Origin: Woeseiaceae bacterium
GTDB taxonomy: Bacteria; Pseudomonadota; Gammaproteobacteria; Steroidobacterales; Woeseiaceae
Length of the DNA stretch: 38,704 nucleotides
Direction: 5' to 3'
NCBI GenBank assembly: GCA_029246105.1
Contig: JAQWOA010000052.1
Location: 1 to 38,704 of the forward strand
Part shown: piece after piece, positions 8,345 through 18,789 of the stretch
Position numbering within the stretch: position 1 is the stretch's first letter
How the letters are laid out: every line of letters starts with the position of its first letter
Program-made: the position numbers and the translations under genes
The notes under the pieces: generated by a model
What the model was told of the DNA's origin: nothing
Seen by the model: the letters and a program-made list of their open reading frames with translations, nothing else
Databases searched by the model: none

Positions 8345-9110
8345 TCTTATCGCTAATAAAGTAAGCATTGACGTTGCAGGAGCTTCGATTCTTCGTGATG
8401 TTACAGTTTCACTCCAGCCAGGTGAGCTAGTTGCGATACTTGGTCCGAATGGTGCAGGAAAAACTTCATTATTGCGTGCATTAATGGGGCTAACGAAGAC
8501 AAGTGGTGGCTCAGCGGAACTAAACCGCGTTGCCTGTCATAAAGTAGCACCGCAGGATCGTGCGAAGCTGATCTCTTACTTGCCACAACGCCGACCATTG
8601 GCCTGGCCAAACAGAGTAATTGACGTTGTAGCGCTTGGGCGATTTGCTCATGGCGCTGCGCTTGGTCAGCTGAGCCCTGAAGATACGCTGGCTGTTTCCG
8701 ATGCCATCAATACCTGCGATCTCAATAAACTTGCAGAGAGAAGCACTGCCACTCTATCTGGCGGTGAACTCGCAAGAGTTCACTTCGCTCGTGCTATTGC
8801 CTCGAAAACTCCTCTACTGGTTGCAGATGAGCCAGTTGCGGAGCTTGATCCCCGACATCAAGTTCGTATCTCAGACTTACTCCGAAAATATGTCGACAAT
8901 GGTGGCGGTGCACTAGTCGTCCTTCATGACATCACTCTTGCTGCTCGAATAGCTGATCGTTTGGTTTGGATGAAAAATGGCAGCATTTTTGCAGAAGGGA
9001 CACCGATCGAAACGTTAACATCGCAGATGATAAAGGATGTCTTTGGCGTGCAAGCATATATTGGAAATGACAAACACGGGTTCGATGTTCGTATAGAGGG
9101 CGCTGCATAA
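8337..9110 (+). CDS. btuD: Cobalamin ABC transporter ATPase
   Basis: This is the cytoplasmic ATPase of the B12 importer. Its 257 residues contain Walker A GPNGAGKT (36-43), a Q-loop at Q84, signature LSGGELARV (140-148), Walker B LLVADEP (160-166) with catalytic Glu165, D-loop AELDP and H-loop His197. It is the last gene of the operon that begins at the riboswitch. The following 100 bases separate it from the convergent purA. Confidence 0.92.
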   Translation: MTSLIANKVSIDVAGASILRDVTVSLQPGELVAILGPNGAGKTSLLRALMGLTKTSGGSAELNRVACHKVAPQDRAKLISYLPQRRPLAWPNRVIDVVALGRFAHGAALGQLSPEDTLAVSDAINTCDLNKLAERSTATLSGGELARVHFARAIASKTPLLVADEPVAELDPRHQVRISDLLRKYVDNGGGALVVLHDITLAARIADRLVWMKNGSIFAEGTPIETLTSQMIKDVFGVQAYIGNDKHGFDVRIEGAA

Positions 9111-9117
9111 GATTCAG

Positions 9118-9137
9118 GCCCCTAAAAATTTAAGGGC
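9118..9137. terminator. Inverted repeat between the convergent btuD and purA genes
   Basis: GCCCCTAAA-AA-TTTAAGGGC can form a nine-pair stem with one C-A mismatch on the plus strand; on the minus strand that position becomes a G-U pair. No T-run follows on either strand. It could act as a weak bidirectional terminator or as a protective 3' stem. A second palindrome, GGGCTAGCCC, overlaps it at about 9134-9143. Confidence 0.35.
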
Positions 9138-9212
9138 TAGCCCAGCTCCAACGAATAAGGGGCGATGTAATCAGCTTTTTTTATTTCTCGAGTCCTTCGG
9201 TTTTTTGTATTG

Positions 9213-10689
<1,477 letters not shown>

Positions 10690-10703
10690 GAAGACTTCGG
10701 TGG

Positions 10704-11576
10704 CTATTGATTTCCTCTCGACTGATTTAAATACTGAAAAAATTCAGTATTTGGATCCAAAACCAGCAAATCGCCCGCCTTACCCATCGACTTCTTATAT
10801 GCATCGATACTACGATAAAAAGAATAAAACTCAGCATCTTTAGTGTAAGCATTGGCATAAATTTCAGCGGCACGAGCATCACCTATTCCACGAACGATCT
10901 GGCTATCTCGATACGCATCAGCAAGAATAATAGTTCGATCCTTATCTGCCGTCGAACGAATGAGCTCAGCATCCTCTTGACCCTCTGCTCGCGTTTCTGC
11001 GGCAACTCGCGCACGCTCCTCTCGCATTTGGTTATAAACAGAGTTACGGACTTCAGACACGAATTCGACCTGCTTGACGCGAAAATCAACAAGCTCTACA
11101 CCTAACCCCTGCGCTGTTTCCATTGCATTCGCAAGCATGTCTTGCATTAACTCAGCTCGCTCGACTGAGATTGCCTCAACGATAGTACGCTTACCAAACT
11201 CAGTAACAATAGAGTTCTTGATAATCTCACGTAATCGATCCATAGCAATATTTTGTGAGCCGCCAGTCGATGTATAGAACGGCACCTCATCAACGATTCG
11301 CCACTTAACAAAATAATCGACTGTCATTGCAGTACGTTCGAGCGTGAACACGCGCTGTGGCGCATCATCAATCTTTAAAATTCGACTTGGAAATTTGCGA
11401 ACTGTTTGCACAATAGGCCATTTGAAATGCAAACCTGGCTCAATTTTTGCCTCAACAACCTCACCAACCTGCAATTTAATTGCAAGCTCTCGTTCATCAA
11501 CTGTATATGCAGAAAGAACAAGAGCAACAAGGCCAAAGAAAATAAATATAGCCATTGGAAATCTTAAATTTTTCAT
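10704..11576 (-). CDS. hflC: FtsH protease modulator HflC
   Basis: HflC is an inner-membrane SPFH/prohibitin-family protein that forms a large periplasmic cage with HflK around the FtsH protease and limits its access to membrane substrates. The 290 residues show one N-terminal membrane anchor (about 6-24), then the band-7 domain, including A-I-K-L-Q-V-G-E-V, F-K-W-P-I-V-Q-T-V-R and the R-E-E-R-A-R-V-A-A-E-T-R-A-E-G helix. The C-terminal coiled region contains F-Y-S-F-Y-R-S-I-D-A-Y. Its ATG overlaps the hflK stop by one base (TAATG), which implies coupled translation. Confidence 0.96.
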   Translation of the reverse strand: MKNLRFPMAIFIFFGLVALVLSAYTVDERELAIKLQVGEVVEAKIEPGLHFKWPIVQTVRKFPSRILKIDDAPQRVFTLERTAMTVDYFVKWRIVDEVPFYTSTGGSQNIAMDRLREIIKNSIVTEFGKRTIVEAISVERAELMQDMLANAMETAQGLGVELVDFRVKQVEFVSEVRNSVYNQMREERARVAAETRAEGQEDAELIRSTADKDRTIILADAYRDSQIVRGIGDARAAEIYANAYTKDAEFYSFYRSIDAYKKSMGKAGDLLVLDPNTEFFQYLNQSRGNQ

Positions 11577-12700
11577 TAGCGGGTTCTCCTTTCGCGAATA
11601 ACTCCAACTGAATCAGTAGAGCCCGCATCCAATGAACGCGATTCCAGGTCATCAGTTTGTGATGCATTGTTATTCACGTCTACTCCATTAGACTGACGCA
11701 TTAATTGATCAAGCGGCAGATACAATAAGTTTCCGCTACCTTCAGAGTCAATGATCACCTTATTCGTACGACTATATACATTCGAAATTGCATCAAGATA
11801 CAGTCGATCGCGCGTAACGCGTGGCGCCTTTTGGTACTCAATGAGTAACGCCTCAAAACGTGATGACTCACCCACAGAATCTGCTATCACTCGATCTCTG
11901 TATGCCTCAGCATCTTGCAGTACACGTTGTGCAGCACCGCGAGCCCGGGGAATCAGATCGTTCGCGTACGTTGTCGCTTCCAATACATATCGATCACGAT
12001 CATTTCGAGCTTTCTGTGTGTCATCAACTGCTTCTTGTACAGACTTGGGATAATCAACGACATTGAGGTTTATTGATGTAACGGTCAATCCTGTGCCTGC
12101 GCCATAGTTAGCAAGGGTTTCCTGAAGCTCATCCATCGTTCTTTCCGGAATTTCTTCGCGTTGATCCCCGATCAATAAGTCAAGAGAGCTCGTTCCAACT
12201 ACGCCACGAAGTGCGCTTTCAGTAACATCCTGCAAGGTAATTTCCGGATCAGCGACCTCGAAGCTATATAAGACCGGATCAGTACGGCGGTACTGCACAA
12301 CGATGTCGATAAATACATACTGCTCATCTGCTGTGAGCATCTCAGTGCTGAAGTTGTAATCATTTACTTCCTGAATATTGATAATATCGACTGTCTCAAT
12401 CGGAAACGGAAAATGCCATCGCAAGCCCGCCGATGAAGTTTCAGTGTAAGCGCCAAACCGCTGCACAACACCACGCTCTGCTTCATCGACTCGATAAAAA
12501 CCCGTAAGGCCCCACGCAATTAAAACTATTATTAAAAATAGGTAGCCAAAACCTCCAGAGGCACTGCCGCCAATGATGCTGTCGAAACGCTTCTGCCATC
12601 TTTGCGCTATTTGGTCGAGGTCGTTTGGCTCACCGCCACCCTTTTTCCATGGGTCACGATTCCAAGGGTCATGACCGTTGTTAGATTCATTGTTAGCCAT
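11576..12700 (-). CDS. hflK: FtsH protease modulator HflK
   Basis: HflK is the partner of HflC in the FtsH-regulating membrane complex. The 374 residues begin with the Gly/Asn/Pro-rich cytoplasmic tail typical of HflK (D-P-W-N-R-D-P-W-K-K-G-G-G). One membrane segment follows (about 50-66), then the band-7 domain with R-V-D-E-A-E-R-G-V-V-Q-R-F-G and a long helical stretch rich in A, R and E. The gene sits 34 bases downstream of hflX and overlaps hflC by one base. An AGGA lies unusually far upstream of the ATG. Confidence 0.96.
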   Translation of the reverse strand: MANNESNNGHDPWNRDPWKKGGGEPNDLDQIAQRWQKRFDSIIGGSASGGFGYLFLIIVLIAWGLTGFYRVDEAERGVVQRFGAYTETSSAGLRWHFPFPIETVDIINIQEVNDYNFSTEMLTADEQYVFIDIVVQYRRTDPVLYSFEVADPEITLQDVTESALRGVVGTSSLDLLIGDQREEIPERTMDELQETLANYGAGTGLTVTSINLNVVDYPKSVQEAVDDTQKARNDRDRYVLEATTYANDLIPRARGAAQRVLQDAEAYRDRVIADSVGESSRFEALLIEYQKAPRVTRDRLYLDAISNVYSRTNKVIIDSEGSGNLLYLPLDQLMRQSNGVDVNNNASQTDDLESRSLDAGSTDSVGVIRERRTR

Positions 12701-12734
12701 AATATTTATAATATTCCTATGATCCGTTACTTAG

Positions 12735-14000
12735 TTACATTTGAAGATTTTCATGCTTTAAGAATCGCCGCAAGTCTTTTTCAGCCATTCGCAACATTAA
12801 TCTCCAGCTACCGTCTTCCTGCAATTCTTCATTAACGACAGCACCGAGCTCAAATAGTTTTGCTCGTTGGCGCCCTTCTGACGGTTGCAGATAGATAGTT
12901 CGTTCCATTTTTTTCTGCTTCAAGCGATTAGCTATTACACATTTTAGCTGTGACAGACCTTCGCCAGTCACTGCTGACAGCCAAATTGAGCGACCTTCAG
13001 TTTTGCTATGGGACGTCACCCACGGTTGATGGTCTATCTTATCAATCTTATTGTACACGCGTATCTGCGGAATTTTATCTACATCTAACTGACGCAAAAC
13101 TGAATCCACCTGGCGTGCCCGATGCCATTGATTGGGATCGCTGACATCAATTATATGTAGAATTAAATCTGCTTCTCGTGTTTCTTGTAACGTCGACCTG
13201 AATGCGGCAATAAGCTCATGCGGCAGGTCTCGAACAAAGCCAACCGTATCAGCTAAAACAACCTGTTCTCGTCCCGGAAGGTCGAGGTGACGTACCGTGG
13301 AATCAAGAGTAGCAAACATTTGATCTTGAACGTAAGTATCTGCAGCGGTCAGCGCATTAAATAGAGTCGATTTTCCTGCATTGGTATAGCCTACTAGTGC
13401 AACCGTTGAGATATCCGCTTTCAAACGATTTTGCCGATTCATCGAGCGACGCGTATCTACAGTTTCGAGACGATCGTTTAATTGCCTAATTCTCGCACCG
13501 ACCAGGCGCCTATCAGTCTCTAATTGAGTTTCACCAGGGCCGCGCAGCCCAATGCCACCTTTCTGCCGCTCCAGGTGAGTCCAACCGCGAACTAATCGCG
13601 CAGAAATATGTTTAAGTTGTGCCAGCTCTACCTGCAGTTTGCCTTCAAAGCTTCTTGCTCGCTGAGCAAAGATGTCAAGAATTAAGCCTGCGCGATCCAA
13701 AACACGGCATTTCAGCTCTGCTTCAAGGTTCCTTTCTTGGCTCGGCCGGAGCAGCGCGCAAGAGATGACTAATTCGGCATTGTTTTTTCTTATCAAAACC
13801 TTGAGCTCCTCAAGCTTCCCTTTGCCGACAAAATAACGTGGATTAGGACGTTTACGTGATGCGTTAAGCTCAGCTACCACGGAAGCTCCAGCTGAGATAG
13901 CCAGTTCAACAAATTCTTTTTGATCAGATTGGTCAGCTATGCCATCTGGATTTGAATGGAGAAGCACTGCACGCTCACCACTTTTCGGGCGCTCAAACAA
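12735..14000 (-). CDS. hflX: Ribosome-associated GTPase HflX
   Basis: HflX is a GTPase that binds 50S subunits and splits stalled or stressed ribosomes. The 421 residues carry the HflX N-terminal domain with G-K-G-K-L-E-E-L (about 59-66), the glycine-rich linker G-G-I-G-L-R-G-P-G-E-T-Q-L-E (148-161), and the G domain: G1 GYTNAGKST (204-212), G3 DTVGF, and G4 N-K-I-D near 315. It lies 35 bases downstream of hfq, in the conserved hfq-hflX-hflK-hflC order. Confidence 0.96.
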   Translation of the reverse strand: MFERPKSGERAVLLHSNPDGIADQSDQKEFVELAISAGASVVAELNASRKRPNPRYFVGKGKLEELKVLIRKNNAELVISCALLRPSQERNLEAELKCRVLDRAGLILDIFAQRARSFEGKLQVELAQLKHISARLVRGWTHLERQKGGIGLRGPGETQLETDRRLVGARIRQLNDRLETVDTRRSMNRQNRLKADISTVALVGYTNAGKSTLFNALTAADTYVQDQMFATLDSTVRHLDLPGREQVVLADTVGFVRDLPHELIAAFRSTLQETREADLILHIIDVSDPNQWHRARQVDSVLRQLDVDKIPQIRVYNKIDKIDHQPWVTSHSKTEGRSIWLSAVTGEGLSQLKCVIANRLKQKKMERTIYLQPSEGRQRAKLFELGAVVNEELQEDGSWRLMLRMAEKDLRRFLKHENLQM

Positions 14001-14035
14001 GCTCCACCGCCTGGTGAGTTAGCATCATTATTAAA

Positions 14036-14284
14036 TTATTCGTCGTCATCTCCAGATTCATCATCAAGCATAGGAAGACGAATATTACGCGAAGGCACAA
14101 TAGTAGAAATGGCATGTTTATATACCATTTGATTTACGCTGTCCTTAAGTAAGATCGCGAACTGATCAAATGAGTCTACTTGTCCCTGTAGCTTGATTCC
14201 ATTTACAAGATAAACTGATACGGGAACCTTCTCCTTTCGCAGGATATTGAGAAATGGATCTTGAAGCATTTGGCCTTTAGCCAT
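14036..14284 (-). CDS. hfq: RNA chaperone Hfq
   Basis: Hfq forms a hexameric Sm-like ring that pairs small RNAs with mRNAs. The 82 residues include the Sm1 motif ([22 protein letters not shown]) and the Sm2 motif ([11 protein letters not shown]). The proximal-face residues Q8, D9, F42, Y55, K56 and H57 can be seen in this numbering. The acidic C-terminal tail (D-D-E-S-G-D-D-D-E) is short compared with the roughly 102-residue E. coli protein. The start is well supported by AGGAGA seven bases before ATG 14284. Confidence 0.97.
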   Translation of the reverse strand: MAKGQMLQDPFLNILRKEKVPVSVYLVNGIKLQGQVDSFDQFAILLKDSVNQMVYKHAISTIVPSRNIRLPMLDDESGDDDE

Positions 14285-14413
14285 AATTAGGTCTCCTTAT
14301 TATTCTTTTTTTTAGTAGAGATTCCGACTTCGATAGCGATGTTGTGCGCCCATTTTTGAACTTAACCGAAGTGAAAAAAATTTTATCACAGGAACTCCGC
14401 ACCCGTTAGAGAT

Positions 14414-15343
14414 TCAACCAAGTTTTTCCGCAAGGTATGCTGATATGGTGTCAATAGCATCCACCTCAAGTGGATTTATCAAAAAAGCATTCTTTTCTGA
14501 ACGCAACCATGTCAATTGACGCTTCGCGAGTTGTCGGGTTGCAAAAAGGGTGCGATCTCTAGCTTCCTGTCTAGAATAGTCTCCATCCAGATAAGCCCAA
14601 AACTGACGATACCCAACTGAACGCATTGCAGTAGAATTTCTACTGAGGCCTGGACGGCAGCGCAAAGATTCCATCTCTTTCTCGAATCCATTATTTATCA
14701 TTTGGTCAAGTCGCCTTTCAATTCGCTCATGCAGTAAACTACGAGGCTCAATGATCAACGAAATCTTTATATATTTCAGATCATCAACTTCATGCACCGC
14801 CTCGCTATACCACTGACTGATAGGTTTACCACTAATGCGGAAAACTTCGAGTGCTCTTTGAATTCGCTGGCTATCATTTGGATTAAGTCTTGCTGCTGTC
14901 TCTGGATCGTATGATTCAAGTTCAGCATGAATTGCCGGCCAGCCTCTTTTATTTGCTTCACGATTAATAAGGTCACGTATAACAGGGTTCTTTGCTGGAA
15001 GTTTCGCCATGCCTTCAGTTAATGCCCGAAAGTACATCATGGTTCCACCAACAAGAATTGGAATTCGCCCCTTTGCAGAACTCAATCTGATCGCAGCACG
15101 TGCATCTCGAACGAAATCACCGGCGGAGTATGTTTTTTCTGGGTCAAGGATATCAACCAGTTGGTGCTCCACTCGCTGCAAGCTTGCAGTATCCGGCTTC
15201 GCCGTTCCAATATTCATACCACGATAAACCATCGCAGAATCAACGCTGATGATGTCGCAAGGAAACCTCTCGCAAAGGCTGATTGCGAGCTCAGTTTTGC
15301 CCGACGCGGTAGGTCCCATCAAGAAAATGGCATTATGATTCAT
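14414..15343 (-). CDS. miaA: tRNA dimethylallyltransferase
   Basis: MiaA adds a dimethylallyl group to N6 of A37 in tRNAs that read codons beginning with U. The 309 residues are full length. P-loop GPTASGKTELA is at about 10-20, D-S-A-M-V-Y-R-G-M-N-I-G-T-A-K-P at about 35-50, the D-I-L-D-P-E-K-T-Y-S-A-G-D-F block at about 68-81, and the R-S-V-G-Y-R-Q-F-W-A-Y-L block near 245. It lies upstream of hfq in the standard order, but the gene before it is amiB rather than mutL. Confidence 0.97.
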   Translation of the reverse strand: MNHNAIFLMGPTASGKTELAISLCERFPCDIISVDSAMVYRGMNIGTAKPDTASLQRVEHQLVDILDPEKTYSAGDFVRDARAAIRLSSAKGRIPILVGGTMMYFRALTEGMAKLPAKNPVIRDLINREANKRGWPAIHAELESYDPETAARLNPNDSQRIQRALEVFRISGKPISQWYSEAVHEVDDLKYIKISLIIEPRSLLHERIERRLDQMINNGFEKEMESLRCRPGLSRNSTAMRSVGYRQFWAYLDGDYSRQEARDRTLFATRQLAKRQLTWLRSEKNAFLINPLEVDAIDTISAYLAEKLG

Positions 15344-15602
15344 AAGCTCATCTCAGTGAAAATACGTAAACAAGTAAAAATATCCTACTATCGAAAAGAC
15401 ATGACTGAGTAAATATAAATCGATCTCATTGCAATGTAGAGAGCGCTTTCTATAACTGATGTGGCCACTAAATCGCTTTATTAGCAGCAATCTAATTAAT
15501 GAAACGATCTAGAAGTTACTAGGTATGCATACGAAGAATTGGCGATGACATTAACAATCAATTAATTTTTTCAAATTCGTAAGCGCAAATCTCAGTAAAT
15601 GG
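15344..15602. other. Gap where mutL is normally found
   Basis: In many gammaproteobacteria mutL lies between amiB and miaA. Here the 259 bases hold no open frame of useful size. By eye I see neither the MutL N-terminal ATPase motif (I-A-A-G-E-V) nor its C-terminal H-G-R-P motif in any frame. The sequence is AT-rich with many stops. Confidence 0.6.
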
Positions 15603-16922
15603 CTAACCTCCAACATACAACGGAATACTGAGCGTCTGACCGACACGAATCTTATTAGTTAAAAGTTTATTGGCTCGACGAATCTCCGCGGGGGTGACAT
15701 TATAGCGCTCAGCGATTTGAGAAATTGTATCACCACTGTTTATAACATAACTTACTTGGCTCGAAGATGTGCGACGCGTTTCAATCGCTATCCGCGTATC
15801 AGGCGGAGGATTAGTGTAAAAATAGCTTTTAATGCCTGCCAATACAGCACTAGCTAAGCGCGCCTGATGCTTCTTATTTATAAGTTTCTTTTCTTCGGAC
15901 GCATTAGAAATAAAACCAGTCTCAACTAAAATCGAAGGCATATCGGGTGCTTTGAGTACCAGTAACGACTTTTGCTTAACCTCTTTACTATGCATTTTCG
16001 CGACCTTGCTCATTTCGCGACTGACCTTTGCACCAACATCCAAACTCACACTTAGTGATTCTTTCTGCGATATATCAAGTAAGACCGATGCTACAACTTC
16101 ATCATAGTCATGCAAGGAGACACCGCCGACATTCACCGGCGCGGTCTCTCTACGTTCTAATTGCCTTGTCGCTTCATCATTCGCCCCCTTAAGGTTTAAT
16201 GCAAAAACTGATGCTCCATTGACACGCGAATCATGGAATGCATCAGCATGAATTGAGATAAACAGATCCGCATTATTTTTTCGGGCTTTCGCAATACGAT
16301 CACGTAGTTCAACAAACACGTCACTACTACGAATAAGTAATGCTTGCATGCCCGGCTCAGCATCAATGCGACGTGCAAGCTCTTTACTTATAGCGAGATT
16401 AAGATCCTTTTCCTTTGAACGGCGACCGATAGCGCCCGGATCATAGCCACCATGGCCTGCGTCAACAGCGATAACAATATCTCTACCAGATCGGTATTCC
16501 TCGGTAGCGCGCTTAACCGGCTGTAAATTATCTGCACGCGTAAGATCAATAACAAGTCGGTCGCCATATTGAGAATTTGGCCCAGCTCGGAAGCTTCTTG
16601 AGCGAACATCTCCAGTCAAGTCCAAGACCACACGAAGCTTTCCATTTGGGCGAACGGCGCTACGAATGGAACGCACGGAGCCAGAGCCTTTTGGTAATTT
16701 TCTCAATGATTTAGCTAGGCGGCTATCTTTAAGATCAATAACAAGCCGATTCGGCCCACGTAAAGTGAAAATGTTATGATTAGCCGAATGACTAAGATCA
16801 AGTACGACACGGGTCTTATCGTTTTCTGACTTGATGCGAATATTTTCGACGGTCGAGCCAGCATTTGCTGCTGTGCTTAGCAAAAAAACAAGCGATATTA
16901 ATGTAAGTCGCATGCGGCTCAT
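15603..16922 (-). CDS. amiB: N-acetylmuramoyl-L-alanine amidase with AMIN and LysM domains
   Basis: This is a periplasmic zinc amidase that cuts the amide bond between MurNAc and L-Ala to separate daughter-cell walls. The 439 residues start with a signal peptide (about 1-21, ending A-N-A). An AMIN domain follows (about 24-130), then an Amidase_3 domain (about 148-365) with zinc ligands His157 (D-A-G-H-G-G), Glu171 and His225 (S-I-H-A-D), and catalytic Glu334 (L-V-E-T-G-F). A single LysM peptidoglycan-binding domain lies at about 391-436. LysM is absent from the E. coli paralogues but common in pseudomonad AmiB. The gene lies downstream of tsaE. Confidence 0.95.
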   Translation of the reverse strand: MSRMRLTLISLVFLLSTAANAGSTVENIRIKSENDKTRVVLDLSHSANHNIFTLRGPNRLVIDLKDSRLAKSLRKLPKGSGSVRSIRSAVRPNGKLRVVLDLTGDVRSRSFRAGPNSQYGDRLVIDLTRADNLQPVKRATEEYRSGRDIVIAVDAGHGGYDPGAIGRRSKEKDLNLAISKELARRIDAEPGMQALLIRSSDVFVELRDRIAKARKNNADLFISIHADAFHDSRVNGASVFALNLKGANDEATRQLERRETAPVNVGGVSLHDYDEVVASVLLDISQKESLSVSLDVGAKVSREMSKVAKMHSKEVKQKSLLVLKAPDMPSILVETGFISNASEEKKLINKKHQARLASAVLAGIKSYFYTNPPPDTRIAIETRRTSSSQVSYVINSGDTISQIAERYNVTPAEIRRANKLLTNKIRVGQTLSIPLYVGG

Positions 16923-17021
16923 CAGGACATAATTCTTTAATCGATGGATTATGTCTGATTAGTATACAAATTTGGTGGAAGAAGCCAAGCTTTTCGCTGC
17001 AAAATTATGGAGATATATAGT

Positions 17022-17474
17022 TTAGTTAATCTCTTGAATCACAAAGGAGCCTCGCTCGCTAAGGCCATGAATAAATACCCTGCGCGAATCCCCTTCATAG
17101 TGAATCTCAACATTGAGGTCAGCATTAGCCGCCAGATCCGGTGCGCGGTCAGGCCATTCAACCAAGCAAAACCCGTGATCTAACTCGCCCCAACCCAAAT
17201 ACCGAAGCTCCTCAGAGTCAATAACCCTATATAAATCAATATGATATATCATACCAGATGGTAAATCGTAAGGCTCGATTAAAGTATACGTTGGACTTGG
17301 CACCGGTCCAATGTGCCCGGCAAAGTTGATGAACGCTCGGGCGAATGTCGATTTTCCAGCTCCCAACTCACCAGTGAGTAAAATCGTCCAACCAGCCTTA
17401 TCCTCAGGCATTGCATTATATAAATTCTCCGCAAGAGTGATTGTAGCTGACTCATCTATCAGAAGTTTACTCAT
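17022..17474 (-). CDS. tsaE: tRNA threonylcarbamoyladenosine biosynthesis ATPase TsaE
   Basis: TsaE is the ATPase partner of TsaB/TsaD in making t6A37 on ANN-decoding tRNAs. The 150 residues show Walker A GELGAGKST (35-43), the P-S-P-T-Y-T-L-I-E-P-Y block (about 59-69), H-I-D-L-Y-R (about 78-83) and L-V-E-W-P-D (about 108-113). It is the first gene of the minus-strand block leading to amiB and is divergent from queG. The nnrD (yjeF) gene that often stands between queG and tsaE is missing here. Confidence 0.95.
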   Translation of the reverse strand: MSKLLIDESATITLAENLYNAMPEDKAGWTILLTGELGAGKSTFARAFINFAGHIGPVPSPTYTLIEPYDLPSGMIYHIDLYRVIDSEELRYLGWGELDHGFCLVEWPDRAPDLAANADLNVEIHYEGDSRRVFIHGLSERGSFVIQEIN

Positions 17475-17649
17475 GTATTTGCCGCAAGCTGAAGCACGCC
17501 AATGGTATTAACTGCTTCCATTCAAGGCTCACTATTTCTTCATTTTCGATAGCGATGTAATCGACTCGCAAAACTGACGTAATTGAGTAAATATTTATAA
17601 TTAGTGATTGCATCACTATGATTATACTGTGGATGATAAGGATCAAACA

Positions 17650-18747
17650 GTGGCCACTTCAAAAGATACTCAAATAAATATCGATTTTATATCTCTAAAA
17701 CGAGATATCACTTCTTGGTGCCATGAGCTTGGCTTCCAAAAAACTGGTATTGCAGATATCGATCTCACCGTCGCAGAGGAACGACTGGCTAAATGGTTGC
17801 GGTCCAATTTTCATGGCTCAATGGAATATATGGAGCGCCATGGCACTAAGCGCAGCAGGCCTCAAGAGTTGGTACCAGGCACCCTGCGGGTCATTACCGT
17901 CGGTATGGAATACTTACCACAAGAGCAGAAAATAGCTATAGATCTATTGGATGATAAGGAAAGTGCATATATTTCTCGCTATGCCCTGGGGCGTGACTAT
18001 CACAAAGTTCTTCGAAGGAGGTTGCGAACCCTTGCAAATCGCATAGAAAATAATATCGGAAAATTTGGATACCGTATATTTGTAGATAGCGCACCAGTAT
18101 TAGAAAAAGCGCTTGCTGAAAAATCAGGTATTGGATGGATTGGAAAACACACAAATCTTATCGATAGAGATACAGGCTCATGGTTTTTCTTAGGGGAGCT
18201 TTATACAGATCTTCCGCTACCAATCGATGCTGCTGAGGTGTCACATTGCGGATCCTGTAATGTATGTATCGATATCTGTCCAACTAATGCCATTGTTGCA
18301 CCATACTCCCTCGATGCTCGACGCTGTATTTCTTATCTAACTATTGAAAATAAAGGCGCGATACCAGTCGAATTTCGGAAAGATATTGGTAATCGAATCT
18401 ATGGATGCGATGACTGCCAGTTATTTTGCCCCTGGAATAAATTCGCGAAACCAACAGCGGAAAAAGACTTTGCACCACGCCATGAATTAGATAGTGCACA
18501 ATTAACTGAACTTTTCGCCTGGGATGAAGAAACCTGGCTAGATAAAACAAAGGGTAGCGCTATTCGAAGAGTTGGGTTCGAGCGATGGTTGAGAAACATT
18601 GCAGTCGCACTCGGTAATGCAGAAACTACAAATGAGGTAATTATTGCACTCAGGTCAAGGCAGGAAGACGTGTCATCTTTAGTTGCGGAACATGTGGAAT
18701 GGGCACTTAAGCAGCATGACATTACACTGAAAAATCAAAATAGTTAA
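17650..18747 (+). CDS. queG: Epoxyqueuosine reductase
   Basis: QueG reduces epoxyqueuosine to queuosine at tRNA position 34, using cobalamin and two 4Fe-4S clusters. From the GTG at 17650 the product is 365 residues. This start has AAGGA seven bases upstream and matches the family's N-terminal length; the frame also opens with a TTG at 17608 (379 residues). Catalytic Asp lies in F-V-D-S-A-P (about 146). The ferredoxin-like motifs are C-G-S-C-N-V-C-I-D-I-C-P (Cys 200, 203, 206, 210) and Cys 226 with C-D-D-C-Q-L-F-C-P-W (Cys 253, 256, 260). The need for B12 links it functionally to the btu operon in this window. It is convergent with panC. Confidence 0.95.
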   Translation: MATSKDTQINIDFISLKRDITSWCHELGFQKTGIADIDLTVAEERLAKWLRSNFHGSMEYMERHGTKRSRPQELVPGTLRVITVGMEYLPQEQKIAIDLLDDKESAYISRYALGRDYHKVLRRRLRTLANRIENNIGKFGYRIFVDSAPVLEKALAEKSGIGWIGKHTNLIDRDTGSWFFLGELYTDLPLPIDAAEVSHCGSCNVCIDICPTNAIVAPYSLDARRCISYLTIENKGAIPVEFRKDIGNRIYGCDDCQLFCPWNKFAKPTAEKDFAPRHELDSAQLTELFAWDEETWLDKTKGSAIRRVGFERWLRNIAVALGNAETTNEVIIALRSRQEDVSSLVAEHVEWALKQHDITLKNQNS

Positions 18748-18789
18748 ATATCCTAAACCGTTAATTAAATATATCGACATCGTCTCGTA

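Noticed and set aside
9131-9143. TTAAGGGCTAGCC shared, apart from one extra A, with the tRNA-Glu terminator at 23208-23221
   Set aside because: The match is about a dozen bases and GGGCTAGCCC is self-complementary. Two hairpins can share such a core by chance, and no longer repeat extends around either copy.
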